IMG/VR virus record: IMGVR_UViG_3300017527_000515
Location: 51,458 to 115,457 of that record
Source of the DNA: a virus
Length of the DNA stretch: 64,000 bases
Reading direction: 5' to 3' (one strand)
Shown here piece after piece: positions 9,706-19,255 of this stretch. Every line of letters begins with the position of its first letter. Position 1 is the stretch's first letter. Made by a program: the position numbers and the translations under genes. The notes below the pieces were generated by a model. It did no database searches. It was not told the DNA's origin and saw nothing but the letters and a program-made list of their open reading frames with translations.

Positions 9706-11271
9706 TTACGCGTAGTCGAAATAGATACGGTAATTAATAGTGCTATTCGCGCCTACTTCTGATGCTCCAAGTTTTATATTGAGCCATACAGGATCAGCTA
9801 CCATACCTCCTGCGGTGCTAGTTCCTAAGGCTTCACTAGAGTCTGCGTCTGCTACAACAGCGAGACCTTCTTTGGTTGCATATAAATAGCTAGGTGGTAC
9901 ATCACTGCTTATATCAGCAGCGGTTACATTGGTTCTCCATTCATACCCGTCCATGGGGGCAGTGCCAGCATTATTACCTGGACCTACGGTACCAAATCTA
10001 AAATAAGTATCATTGTTACCTTCTCCGTGGTGTTCGAAGTTTCCATGGTTTTGAAGACCAAATTTAACTGTGTCAATCTCCACAGCGCCTGCCATGATTT
10101 CAAACAAGACACTCCTAACCGGAGATTCTGTGGATACTGTAACATTACCATAGTTTAAGTTGGTTATATCATATGCTGATGGTTGCGGAGGAGTACAGAT
10201 TAACATGAATTCATCACCGGCCGTTAAATCGGCACTCAAAGGTGCTGTAAATTTAACATACAAACCCCTACTACCTAGACGTGTCCAGCCAGTAGATGTA
10301 GTGTATGCAGTATCTGCGTCATCCCCCCTACTACTTCCCCATATAAATTGAGCTGTTCCTATTGGCGCCGAAGTGTTCGAACCTTCTGCGAATTGAACTT
10401 GCTGGCAGGTAATATCCCAAGCAGGGTCACAGGTATTAAAGATAGCATCGGTAAACTTAACCATCAGCCCCTTAGTCCCTACCTTGTACCAATAATTTGC
10501 ATATAACAGTTCTATACCAGTAAGGTTGTCATCCACATTTCCAGTAGATTCCCAGGTAAGAACAGGTACATTACCAGTACCAGCACCCATAGTAGTACCG
10601 TTAGTAGTACTAATTGCTAAGGTGTATTGGATAGTAGTATTCCAGTTGTAATAACCTCCAGTTGTGATCGTTCCAGTGTAACTATTAGTTCCACCCTTAG
10701 AAGGTGTCCCTATACTTACCTCTTTATTAACAACTATGGTGTATGTCTCATCAAAAAATCCATTGTATGTACCAGAAACGGAAACATAGTTATTCGTTTC
10801 TGCATTGGGTGAGCCAGTTGAGTTATTAACCGAACCACCTACTTCGGTTTTAGTTCCCCAACCTAACTCTAGATGTGCTGTATTAGTACCACTCCATACA
10901 GTCATACTAGCTGAGCTGCCGAGAGTTCCAGAATATAATTTAAACTGGTTATCGTCCCAAACACACTGAGCTTGATCCCAGGCTGTAGTGGCCTGGCCTG
11001 CATTATGCATGGCTTCTGTAATATCTTTTGCAACAAATCTGGGGTCAAGGTCTACGCCGCTTGCCAGCGTAATACCAAGAGGGCTTGCCGGGCTTCCATC
11101 TATCTTAAGATAGAGTCTATTGTTTGTGGTACCTATATTAAATGTGTCATCTACAGGAGCTGTAGCCAACGAATAGCCTCGGGTACCTCTTCCCCAATTG
11201 GTTCCTCCACCAGTGCCACCTACACCGGCCTCAGAAATGTCGTATTGTACCCATCGAGTTACTGCACTCAT
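9706..11271 (-). CDS. 521-aa virion structural protein with repeat-like beta domains
   Basis: The start is ATG 11271 with AAGGAGG upstream. The protein is rich in Thr, Gly, Ser and Asn. Near residues 45-125 it has a pattern resembling the repeated insertion modules of flagellin- and tail-type proteins: a short beta run, a residue stretch like TLASGVDLDPRFVAKDIT, a helix, then a dG-x-L-x-L/Y-S-G-T run. The same pattern appears in the 321-aa protein at 20880-21845. Two further segments (around residues 245-290 and 315-360) repeat the motif W(T)RLG(S/T)(R/K)GL(Y/M)VKF. Likely a fiber or tip protein; I see no enzymatic signature. A hairpin terminator follows about 80 bases after its stop. Confidence 0.82.
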   Translation of the reverse strand: MSAVTRWVQYDISEAGVGGTGGGTNWGRGTRGYSLATAPVDDTFNIGTTNNRLYLKIDGSPASPLGITLASGVDLDPRFVAKDITEAMHNAGQATTAWDQAQCVWDDNQFKLYSGTLGSSASMTVWSGTNTAHLELGWGTKTEVGGSVNNSTGSPNAETNNYVSVSGTYNGFFDETYTIVVNKEVSIGTPSKGGTNSYTGTITTGGYYNWNTTIQYTLAISTTNGTTMGAGTGNVPVLTWESTGNVDDNLTGIELLYANYWYKVGTKGLMVKFTDAIFNTCDPAWDITCQQVQFAEGSNTSAPIGTAQFIWGSSRGDDADTAYTTSTGWTRLGSRGLYVKFTAPLSADLTAGDEFMLICTPPQPSAYDITNLNYGNVTVSTESPVRSVLFEIMAGAVEIDTVKFGLQNHGNFEHHGEGNNDTYFRFGTVGPGNNAGTAPMDGYEWRTNVTAADISSDVPPSYLYATKEGLAVVADADSSEALGTSTAGGMVADPVWLNIKLGASEVGANSTINYRIYFDYA

Positions 11272-11291
11272 AAAACTGTCCTCCTTAATTG

Positions 11292-12905
11292 TTATTCGGG
11301 CTCGTCTTCTATTCTAAATTCAAACGTGAATGGTTCCATCACGTTGCCTGCGAAATCTTTTGCCCTTACTTCTACTCTAAATACCTTGCCATAAAAATAA
11401 ATGGTGTCCGTAGTAGGAGTGATAGATGCGCCTAAATTTTTCTCGCTCCAAGGCATGCCGACTATACTAGCGCCTAGACTTATGGACTCTTTAGGCGTCG
11501 ATCTGAAAAAATAAGCGTCGGTGCCGGTATTAGGACAGCTAGCTAAATTTTCTGCGGTGCCCCTCACAACTACCTGACTTCCAAAGCCATAATCCTGTGT
11601 ACGATTATCATACTCTACTATGTAACCAGAGGTTAAATAAAAATCTCTCTCCAGGGCATCACCATTATCATTCTCTGTATGTACCGTAACTGTAGTAGCT
11701 CCGGTCAGGTCAGCGAAATCATTTGGAGAGTCAAAACACATTGTATACCCATCTGTTATCGGGGTATAGGTGTTGCCCGAAGTCACAGTCTCACCTATTA
11801 TAAAATATGATCCTGAGGTTACTACATTATGGACATCATCAGTTAAATCTACACATATTGTTCCTGATGCGGAAGCATATTCTTCTATATCCAAAGAGAA
11901 ATTAGAAATCTTTAGAGATAACAAATCTACATCGAAAGTCCAGCCATTAGTTCCAGACACTCCACTGATAGCTTCGTAATAATAATACCCTATTGTGCCT
12001 GATACAACCTCACCCTCAAAGGAGTAAGACACCAAGTCAACTGGGAAATCTATCCCTGAGAACGATGTGTGGCCACATACACCATCAAAATAATAAAACC
12101 CAGACGTTGTAGCGGTAGATTCTATATCTAAAGGTATATCTATTACCGATCCTGATATTACTGTAGCTTCCCACTCCGCGGCCTGCCTATCCTTCTCTAA
12201 TCCATTTAACATGTGAAATCTGTAAGTATATTTATCTGGATGAAACTCTACAGGATATCCAGCTAAAAATAATTCACAATCTTGTGATTGGGTACCTTCG
12301 TAATCCAATGCACCCATCGTAAAATAATGTGTGAAATTTTCTATCCCAGAGTTTATAACTTGATCCTCTGGCGGGCCAGGAATTAACGGATCGTAATGCC
12401 CACCTGCTGTATAATGAGCTTCATAATCATCGTCTATCTCCTCATCACCGAAGATCCAATAAGTTCCTAATATATTATCTGATGATGGATATAATTGGCC
12501 ACCTGTGTATTTTATTCTGGCATCTAAGGCGCCAGATATCTTAGTCAGGCCAGTGAAATATTGTAGGTCTACATCATCCGTTCTTGTTAATCCACTATTA
12601 GTGGTTGGTATAGAATAGTCTACCAATGCTACAGCCATTCCACTCTCAGTAGGATGAGTTTCATATTTATGTGCTGTACTTGTAAAACCATCATGCTGCA
12701 CAGCGCCACTCCAAGTAGCAAAATACTCATGGTATGTGGTGATAGTGCCGCTTATTTCTGGAAGTACTACGTAGTCCGCACCTATATCGCGCTGGCCTAT
12801 ATTCTCCAACTGACCAGCTATAAAAGAAGAATATATGTCTCCGATTCCTGAAGCAACTGAGAAAAAAGATGATTCAATATATATGTCAATGGTACCATCT
12901 GGCAT
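11292..12905 (-). CDS. 537-aa structural protein with Ig-like C-terminus
   Basis: The start is ATG 12905 preceded by GAGGGG. The protein is Ser/Thr/Gly/Tyr-rich, with many SG-x-I/Y-x-Y alternations typical of beta sandwiches. The last 60 residues (YFYGKVFRVEVRAKDFAGNVMEPFTF) read like an Ig-like/Big domain strand pair with the D-x-(A/S)-GN motif common in phage adhesins. There is no helix-rich region, membrane segment or catalytic motif. Its place among tip and adhesin genes suggests surface exposure and receptor contact, which is inference. Confidence 0.82.
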   Translation of the reverse strand: MPDGTIDIYIESSFFSVASGIGDIYSSFIAGQLENIGQRDIGADYVVLPEISGTITTYHEYFATWSGAVQHDGFTSTAHKYETHPTESGMAVALVDYSIPTTNSGLTRTDDVDLQYFTGLTKISGALDARIKYTGGQLYPSSDNILGTYWIFGDEEIDDDYEAHYTAGGHYDPLIPGPPEDQVINSGIENFTHYFTMGALDYEGTQSQDCELFLAGYPVEFHPDKYTYRFHMLNGLEKDRQAAEWEATVISGSVIDIPLDIESTATTSGFYYFDGVCGHTSFSGIDFPVDLVSYSFEGEVVSGTIGYYYYEAISGVSGTNGWTFDVDLLSLKISNFSLDIEEYASASGTICVDLTDDVHNVVTSGSYFIIGETVTSGNTYTPITDGYTMCFDSPNDFADLTGATTVTVHTENDNGDALERDFYLTSGYIVEYDNRTQDYGFGSQVVVRGTAENLASCPNTGTDAYFFRSTPKESISLGASIVGMPWSEKNLGASITPTTDTIYFYGKVFRVEVRAKDFAGNVMEPFTFEFRIEDEPE

Positions 12906-12918
12906 CTAAATCCCCTCA

Positions 12919-13623
12919 TTAGGTATATGAATAATGTAATGTTATTACAAAGTCATGAACCCCGTAAGGAACAGACCCGTTTATATTGTCTAACCATGGC
13001 CTGACAATTAGGTAATCACCCTGTCTACCTGAAGTGGGGAATGAATAAATCATATCAAAATCACCGTAGTAATAGTCCACACCACTAACTGTGGTATTAC
13101 CCTTAAGAGTTATGTTGTATTCTGGTGCAAATGGGTCTTCTGGTTCTAATGTACCAGGGTCAACCGGGCCGCCATACTTAACAACAGAAGGGGCTTGTTC
13201 TGTGCCGCCTGACCAACTATAGTTGGCACAGGATGCTTTTACCCTATCGGAATCTATCAGAAAATTATTTATGGAACTGTGAGTAACACTGTCCCATGCA
13301 GTTAAACGGTTATTGTAATTTTCACCCGATGTCACCTCAAATACTATGGAGTTTCTAAGGTCAAACCCACTAACCGTAGTCGACGGGTCCTGAGCAGGAT
13401 AGAAAGATTCTATACTAGGGACCTGTCTGTTAAATATCCTCCACATAGTATCACCTGTAACTTCATACCAAGTAGCCAGAGGCAGTTCGCCTGGTAAGAT
13501 GTGAGATCTAGTACCAGCTGTATTAGGGCTCACTAAGTTGGGGCTGGTGAAGACTACTGTTGATAGGTCATGCCAGCTCGGTGTATCATATTCATAAAAA
13601 CTTGTAGTTATAGTAACAGCCAT
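12919..13623 (-). CDS. 234-aa beta-rich tail-tip protein
   Basis: The start is ATG 13623 with AGGAGG upstream. It is exactly the length of the protein at 14104-14808; both end in an aromatic strand (LHYSYT versus FRYLYT) and both have a similar order of Trp/Glu-rich strands followed by a Pro/Gly loop. I suspect distant paralogy, but residue identity is low. No catalytic motif is visible. Probably a small tip or fiber subunit; function not recognised. Confidence 0.78.
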   Translation of the reverse strand: MAVTITTSFYEYDTPSWHDLSTVVFTSPNLVSPNTAGTRSHILPGELPLATWYEVTGDTMWRIFNRQVPSIESFYPAQDPSTTVSGFDLRNSIVFEVTSGENYNNRLTAWDSVTHSSINNFLIDSDRVKASCANYSWSGGTEQAPSVVKYGGPVDPGTLEPEDPFAPEYNITLKGNTTVSGVDYYYGDFDMIYSFPTSGRQGDYLIVRPWLDNINGSVPYGVHDFVITLHYSYT

Positions 13624-13634
13624 CTTTTTTCCTC

Positions 13635-14093
13635 CTAACTAGTATACTTCCATGCTTTGCTCATGTGTTTAGGCAGGGGCTCGCGGCCTACGAACACATC
13701 GCCTATTTTGAATTTGGTATCTATTGAATCTTGCTTCAGCATTATTTTCCATGTCTGAACACAATGTGGTTCCAAACATTTTACTTGTATTGAATGAAAC
13801 ACCCTACTACCATCTACACCTAAACTACATTCTATCAAAGGCATATATGCTTTAAACTTAGGTATAAGTATTACCTTGCCTGTACTTAAAACATACGATA
13901 ACTCCATAAAACCATCGGGTATATCATCCCAGCCTGTCTCAAATAAATTATTACCCTTTATTATCTTTCCATCTGGATATCTAACCATAAAATAACAATT
14001 GTATGGGTTAACACTAACCACCGTGTTAGATGCCCCGTAAACCTTCGCGTCCTGTTCTGTCATGTGGCTAAAATTTGGTAATTGGTTGTCCAT
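13635..14093 (-). CDS. 152-aa phage protein, DG...W..IP family paralog
   Basis: I chose ATG 14093 because AAGGAGAGG sits 3-11 bases upstream; the longer frame to 14129 would need a TTG inside the preceding gene. Near the N-terminus it carries FMVRYPDGKIIKGN...GWDDIPDG, matching the 104-aa gene at 9255-9569. The C-terminal half, with a CLEPHC pair, is unlike that gene. It lies between the two 234-aa beta-rich proteins, so it may help fold or attach them. No function is established. Confidence 0.8.
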   Translation of the reverse strand: MDNQLPNFSHMTEQDAKVYGASNTVVSVNPYNCYFMVRYPDGKIIKGNNLFETGWDDIPDGFMELSYVLSTGKVILIPKFKAYMPLIECSLGVDGSRVFHSIQVKCLEPHCVQTWKIMLKQDSIDTKFKIGDVFVGREPLPKHMSKAWKYTS

Positions 14094-14103
14094 AATCCTC
14101 TCC

Positions 14104-14808
14104 TTAAGTATATAAATATCTAAATCCAAACACCGGTGTGTTATGGAATGTTACAGAGTCTGTTTCAAGCCTGATATAAACGTTGAAGAACACTACCTCG
14201 TCTGTTATATGTGTCAGACCAACCCCCTGGAAAGCTACCCTATCACTGCTGCCTCTTAAGAACGCCCCGCCGTTGGTGCTCCCGTCCCATGGATATGGCA
14301 TTACCCCGCCATTACCAGCCTTAGCGGCATCGGTATTTATGGCGTTGACATGACTTTCATTACCGCTGTTGGCGCTACCTGTTAGTACCTCTGAAGTATA
14401 TGTGCTAAAAGAGAAATCATCCCAAGCTTCTAGATACAACTGCCCCTCTATGGTACCACTGGTAGATACTCCAAATGCGTAGGATTTAGTATTAGGTGAA
14501 TCCAATCTACTAGCGGAAGGCACTCTATACATTGTTGCGCCGGACTCCATAAACACATACGGAATAACATAACTGGTCACTGCTGGTCTAATCGTAGGAG
14601 ATCTACTTCCAGAAGCTAATGTCATTTGTGTTTCATCAGCTATTAGATGTGGATTCCAATCGTCTATGCCTCCACCTGTGAAAATAACAGTATCCACCCC
14701 AGGAGTGATCTCTCTCCACACCGAGCCGCCTGTGCCGCCCGTATGAAAATCGTATCTCTCATCTACGTCAGAGTGGTTATAAAGAAATTTTAAATAAGGC
14801 TCTGCCAT
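14104..14808 (-). CDS. 234-aa beta-rich tail-tip protein
   Basis: The start is ATG 14808 with AGGAGGAATC upstream. It is Gly/Ser/Thr-rich with alternating hydrophobic residues, which points to a beta structure. It has the same length and similar terminal aromatic strand as the protein at 12919-13623, suggesting an old duplication. It follows the large Ig-domain adhesin by 8 bases. No enzymatic motif. Likely a fiber or tip subunit. Confidence 0.78.
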   Translation of the reverse strand: MAEPYLKFLYNHSDVDERYDFHTGGTGGSVWREITPGVDTVIFTGGGIDDWNPHLIADETQMTLASGSRSPTIRPAVTSYVIPYVFMESGATMYRVPSASRLDSPNTKSYAFGVSTSGTIEGQLYLEAWDDFSFSTYTSEVLTGSANSGNESHVNAINTDAAKAGNGGVMPYPWDGSTNGGAFLRGSSDRVAFQGVGLTHITDEVVFFNVYIRLETDSVTFHNTPVFGFRYLYT

Positions 14809-14816
14809 GATTCCTC

Positions 14817-17800
14817 CTATGAAACTCTATAAATAACCGGTGTTATCTTACTTTTATCTGTAACATCTTTGTCATGTACCTGGATTCTAATGGTCTGCTC
14901 GTCTACTCCATCTCCGGCCCCAAGTACTATAAAAGATACATCTCTGAATCTAGGCATTCCACGCAAGCATTTTTTAGGATCAAAGCCGGTAAACCATGGC
15001 ACCTCACTATGTCTTGTATAGAACCTATAACTATCTCTAAGTTGATTCTTATTTTCCGATATATCTTTTACTCTCACCCCTACAGAATATTCCTTTCCGT
15101 ACTGTAGATCATAAGGTAAATCTATTGATACTTTGTAGTGATTTATACTCACTTGTTCTATAGTTGTGTCTGGATTATGCTCTAATCCAGCGTGGTATAC
15201 TATCCTGGAATTAAGAAAAACTTCTAACGTATCTATATCTACACCCTCACCGGCATCTTTAATCTCAAAATATAACTTTGTGTCCAATGGCACTTGGTCC
15301 TCTTCTCTGGCAGGATCTTCGGCCTCTAAGTAAGGAGAATTATAGTCTGGTATAATTCTAAACCAGTAGTCTGTATAAATAAAATTAGGTTCAGCTGCCG
15401 TGTCGAACACCTCTATATGTACATAAATTAAAGCATTGTGGTGGTATATATCTGGGTTATCATATCTAAACTCTATACCCAGAACGCCGCCTCCTGCATC
15501 GAAATATTCCAAAGTTACCCTATCGTTGTTAGGGGGCCAGCCATATTTCTCTATTACATCATAGTAGCCTGTATCATAGTGAACATCATCTACTGTCCAT
15601 ACCTCTCTAACATAGAACTTAAGAGAGTCTCCGTTAAGACTGAAAGCAAATGGCCTCATTCTAATCCATATATCAGTCTCTCTAGGATTTTTCTCGCTCC
15701 AGAATGCGGGGACTGCGTCCTCTACGAATATAAACTGATCTAGTCTGACATTAGTTTTTAAGGTAGAACTGTATTGCCCGTCTACCCAATGGCTGTGTTT
15801 ACTCATATTTAACTGACTAAACATCAAATCATAAATTGAATCCAGCTGGAACAGTCTATGTGGTATAGGCTGGCCATCTTCTAATTTACACTTTGGTGAA
15901 CACCCGGCGACGTCCATATCTTTATAGTATTGCCAATACCAAAGTGGTTGTGGTAATATTAAAGGTCTAGCTTGCTCCTCTAGTTCGTTATCAGGATCGG
16001 AAGTGTCGGTTAAGTAATATCCTGGAGGAATTCCCCATTGACTTACTTCCAATACTTGTCTTATATAATTATTCCTTGGTTGTCTATTTGAAGTAGTAGC
16101 ACACTTAGAAGATAAAGGGTCTGAAGTATCACCTGGAGTTTTATCCCATGTAATACAATCCCAAATACAACTCATGTTGTAGAACTCAGACGGCGGGCCA
16201 TCTTCTCTTTCGGGCGTTCTTTGAAACCATGGCCAGCACGAACTCACATCTGCTGAATTGAAGGACGGGTCTACCCAATTAGCGCCGGGCTGACCAAAAA
16301 AAGAATAATTTAAAGTATAGACCCTAGGCTCTGTGACTATTTTTTCGCTGCCGCCTGTTTCATGTGGATAGGCTAATATTTTGAATGGATCGAATAATTG
16401 CCTCATACCATACAAACGACCAAACTCCCATGATTTTTGAAACATCGATGCGTCGCCGAACCCACCATTATACTCTACTTTCCCGTCTACCAATATACTA
16501 TTCCAGCAATACTCACTCCCTGTAAACGCCGAACTTTTATCTGCCCTGACGCTGACAATAGTTGGACCTGTGTATAGTCCGCCGGGAGTATAACCTACAA
16601 ATGCTCTTCCATCTTTATCAGTTAATGTCTTGCCGTCTACGGGAGTAAACTGCGCTCCCAGATCGCTGCTATCGTCTGAGAATTCTATATTAACATCTCT
16701 TAGTCCTACACCAAATTGATCTCTAGTCTGAACATATATAGCAGTAGAGTCTGGTCCTATTGTGTATTGCTGTAACATATATATGGAAACATTGTGCGTG
16801 TAAGGTAAAAGAGTGTCCTGTTGATAGTTATAAGTAGCCCACGACTCAGTAATTTTGTGGCCACTATCATTCTTTGTGGTAGCCTTCCTCATTAACTTAT
16901 ATATATTAAACTGATCAAAGACTATGTCATATACCTCAAAATGATCTTTATTATTTTGATCTACGTTAGTAAGAAACATAGACTTCCATTTTAAGTATGA
17001 ATCATAAGGACGTATAAATAGTAGCTGACTACCGTTAATTCCTGCTACTGCTGCTACTTCTGTACTCCATCTAGCACCAGTAATTCTAGCATACTCTCCA
17101 CTTGTGGCGTATTCTAATCTTGTACCTGAATAAATATCATGCTTATACATAGTTCCATATCTACTATCTCCAGCATATCCTATGGAACTTACTAAATATA
17201 CATTATTAAAAAATGTTATCTGATCTCCGAACGCATATTGATAGAATAATGGACTGTTTAGAAAAACTCTGTCTCCATTTATAAAACTGACCGTGACCTT
17301 TTCTGTAGCGCCTACATTATCTGTATCTGAGCTAGGTCCTAGAAACAGAGTGTCGCCGGGCTCTAATCTATTAGCACTGCTTATATCTAAATAGTTCTGG
17401 CCAGAGGGTGCTGCAAAACCAAAAGATCTATGATAATGTTCAGCGGCCATTGCTTCTATATCATAATGGAAATTGCCAGTGGTGTATTTAACATGTTGTT
17501 GCTTTAGATCTAAAGTTAAAAATCCAGTATTGGTTTCCCATCTTTTAATTATACACTGCTCACTACTACTAAGTGGATTTCCGTACCCATCATAATCTGG
17601 CACTCTCTCTACAGTAATAAAAGTTACGCCATCTATCATTTCTGTAAGATTCAGCGGACCGCAATATTCTATACCTACCAAGGTGTTATCTGGATGTATG
17701 TTGGAAGATAAAGTATAGTCCGCTATTAATCCTCCGGCGGTGTTCTTTATCCTCATCCTAGTATCAGCTTCCGAGGTATTAATAGAACCAAAAGTACCTG

Positions 17801-17852
17801 CCTGTGCAGTCAGGGTAAAATTGGAATATTGCAAGTTAACATTAGTCGCCAT
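14817..17852 (-). CDS. 1011-aa Ig-domain adhesin, paralog of the upstream 463-aa protein
   Basis: The N-terminal ~350 residues align with the preceding gene product: EAMAAEHYH (133-141) against EAMAIEHYH (105-113), LFLGP against ISLGP, FFNNVYLV against FYNNIWVF, and IYKLMRKAT against VYRLQRKAT. Then follows an Ig-like domain of the invasin/Big_1 type (around 355-450: long strands with YVQTRDQFGVGL and a DKDGRAFVGYTPG turn). Next come about 400 unique residues with scattered Cys and Trp. Near the C-terminus two Ig-like repeats share a D-x-G-x-GVD-x-x-(S/T)-(L/I) pattern; the last ends abruptly, so it may be partial. Probably a receptor-binding tail protein. Confidence 0.87.
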   Translation of the reverse strand: MATNVNLQYSNFTLTAQAGTFGSINTSEADTRMRIKNTAGGLIADYTLSSNIHPDNTLVGIEYCGPLNLTEMIDGVTFITVERVPDYDGYGNPLSSSEQCIIKRWETNTGFLTLDLKQQHVKYTTGNFHYDIEAMAAEHYHRSFGFAAPSGQNYLDISSANRLEPGDTLFLGPSSDTDNVGATEKVTVSFINGDRVFLNSPLFYQYAFGDQITFFNNVYLVSSIGYAGDSRYGTMYKHDIYSGTRLEYATSGEYARITGARWSTEVAAVAGINGSQLLFIRPYDSYLKWKSMFLTNVDQNNKDHFEVYDIVFDQFNIYKLMRKATTKNDSGHKITESWATYNYQQDTLLPYTHNVSIYMLQQYTIGPDSTAIYVQTRDQFGVGLRDVNIEFSDDSSDLGAQFTPVDGKTLTDKDGRAFVGYTPGGLYTGPTIVSVRADKSSAFTGSEYCWNSILVDGKVEYNGGFGDASMFQKSWEFGRLYGMRQLFDPFKILAYPHETGGSEKIVTEPRVYTLNYSFFGQPGANWVDPSFNSADVSSCWPWFQRTPEREDGPPSEFYNMSCIWDCITWDKTPGDTSDPLSSKCATTSNRQPRNNYIRQVLEVSQWGIPPGYYLTDTSDPDNELEEQARPLILPQPLWYWQYYKDMDVAGCSPKCKLEDGQPIPHRLFQLDSIYDLMFSQLNMSKHSHWVDGQYSSTLKTNVRLDQFIFVEDAVPAFWSEKNPRETDIWIRMRPFAFSLNGDSLKFYVREVWTVDDVHYDTGYYDVIEKYGWPPNNDRVTLEYFDAGGGVLGIEFRYDNPDIYHHNALIYVHIEVFDTAAEPNFIYTDYWFRIIPDYNSPYLEAEDPAREEDQVPLDTKLYFEIKDAGEGVDIDTLEVFLNSRIVYHAGLEHNPDTTIEQVSINHYKVSIDLPYDLQYGKEYSVGVRVKDISENKNQLRDSYRFYTRHSEVPWFTGFDPKKCLRGMPRFRDVSFIVLGAGDGVDEQTIRIQVHDKDVTDKSKITPVIYRVS

Positions 17853-17863
17853 AAATTATCCTA

Positions 17864-19255
17864 TTAATCCGAAGGAGATTCAACTCCTCCCTGCTGTGCA
17901 GTAGCTGTTATCTTAACTTCTCTAGCAGCCGTACCTGCTGTATATGTAGTTTCAGCTACACCGTCTGAATCAGTATTAGCTGGGTTAGGCCCAGTAATAG
18001 CACCATTAGCATCGTCATCTGTAAAATATACTAATTTACCGCCAATCGGTAAATTGTGTTGATCTTTAACAATGGCTGTAATCTGCGAAGTGTTAACTCC
18101 ATTGGCCGGTAAAATAGCTGGGTTAGCCCTGAGACTTATACTTGTAATAAACGGCTCTAAGGTTGATAGCTGATAGCTGTATGTGCCATCAGAAAATGTA
18201 TAAGTAGCCCCATAGTAAGTGGCTTTCCTCTGCAGCCTATACACATTAACACCTTCCATTGTTAAATCATAAATAGGTATAACCGTAGCTTGATCATCTT
18301 CCACATTGTCCATAGTCATAGAACCAAAGCTATCGTTGAAATTGTCTGGATTCAAAAATATAATATTGGTAGTTCGAACATAACATATAGAATTAAACTT
18401 AGGCCAGTTGAACGCGTCATTAGCTGGGGTATCTTGCCAATCCCTATCAAATATATAATTAGGCACATCGAAGAAAGTACAAGCATCTACATTTTTATAC
18501 TCACCGCCAGCAAATCTAGTCTGGTAAGATCCTGTGTAAGCATTAAATTGATATAAAGCACCGTCAGCGCTGGACACGCCGTCCCAGTTGTTGAAAACCC
18601 AAATGTTATTGTAGAAGGATGCTGGGTCTCCGTACCTATCTTGGTAATCATTACCGACACCAGAGGCGGTTGGGCCCTCATAAGCATAAGTAGTTGAACC
18701 ATTTAGGTTAACATTATAAATAGTCTCCTGACCAGTAGCCTGTACTGTAACAGAGTTCACAGATATGTCTTCTCTTTGGCCATTAGCATTAGGGCCAAGT
18801 GATATAGTCATACCACTTTGCAGTTTGGCTATTAGATCAAAGTCAGCCTGTTTAGTTTTGGGCTGATACATACTCAACACTGAGGAACTTGTCGAGGCGT
18901 TGCTTTTGAATCTTAGATGGTAGTGTTCTATGGCCATAGCTTCGGACTGATATTTATGAGAAGCATCTGGTACCATAGTGAAATTATCTCGTTGTTTTAG
19001 AACATAATTCTCTAGATTCCAGCGCTTTATACGTATAGTATCGCTGCCTGGGTTTTCCAATGTCCAGAAATTTCTGCCATCATACTCCATACTGACTATT
19101 TGAGTAGATATAGTAGTGTCTAGTGGGTATGAATAGGCCTGGGTACCATCATCAGTCTTTACAATCATGGCGTCTTGGGACTGGTCCATCATATAAAAGT
19201 AACCATCTATCATGGTTACATTTTGCCTAAGTAATGTTATATTTTCATAAGCCAT
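17864..19255 (-). CDS. 463-aa adhesin-like protein with C-terminal invasin-type Ig domain
   Basis: The start is ATG 19255, sharing a base with the ThDP beta-like stop (TAATG), with CGGAGGT upstream. The N-terminal ~350 residues are beta-rich with propeller-like FYMMDQSQD / FWTLENPGSD strands. Residues ~375-460 form a Big_1/invasin-type Ig domain (RANPAILPANG...ITAIVKDQ, then TDSDGVAETTYTAG). It is a shorter paralog of the 1011-aa protein just downstream, which adds a longer tail. Likely a receptor-binding or tip protein. Its coupling to the ThDP gene pair implies coordinated expression with that enzyme. Confidence 0.86.
   Translation of the reverse strand: MAYENITLLRQNVTMIDGYFYMMDQSQDAMIVKTDDGTQAYSYPLDTTISTQIVSMEYDGRNFWTLENPGSDTIRIKRWNLENYVLKQRDNFTMVPDASHKYQSEAMAIEHYHLRFKSNASTSSSVLSMYQPKTKQADFDLIAKLQSGMTISLGPNANGQREDISVNSVTVQATGQETIYNVNLNGSTTYAYEGPTASGVGNDYQDRYGDPASFYNNIWVFNNWDGVSSADGALYQFNAYTGSYQTRFAGGEYKNVDACTFFDVPNYIFDRDWQDTPANDAFNWPKFNSICYVRTTNIIFLNPDNFNDSFGSMTMDNVEDDQATVIPIYDLTMEGVNVYRLQRKATYYGATYTFSDGTYSYQLSTLEPFITSISLRANPAILPANGVNTSQITAIVKDQHNLPIGGKLVYFTDDDANGAITGPNPANTDSDGVAETTYTAGTAAREVKITATAQQGGVESPSD

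Noticed and set aside
14094-14129. Longer start (TTG at 14129) for the 152-aa gene
   Set aside because: AAGGAGAGG lies directly upstream of ATG 14093, and the longer frame would overlap the previous gene.
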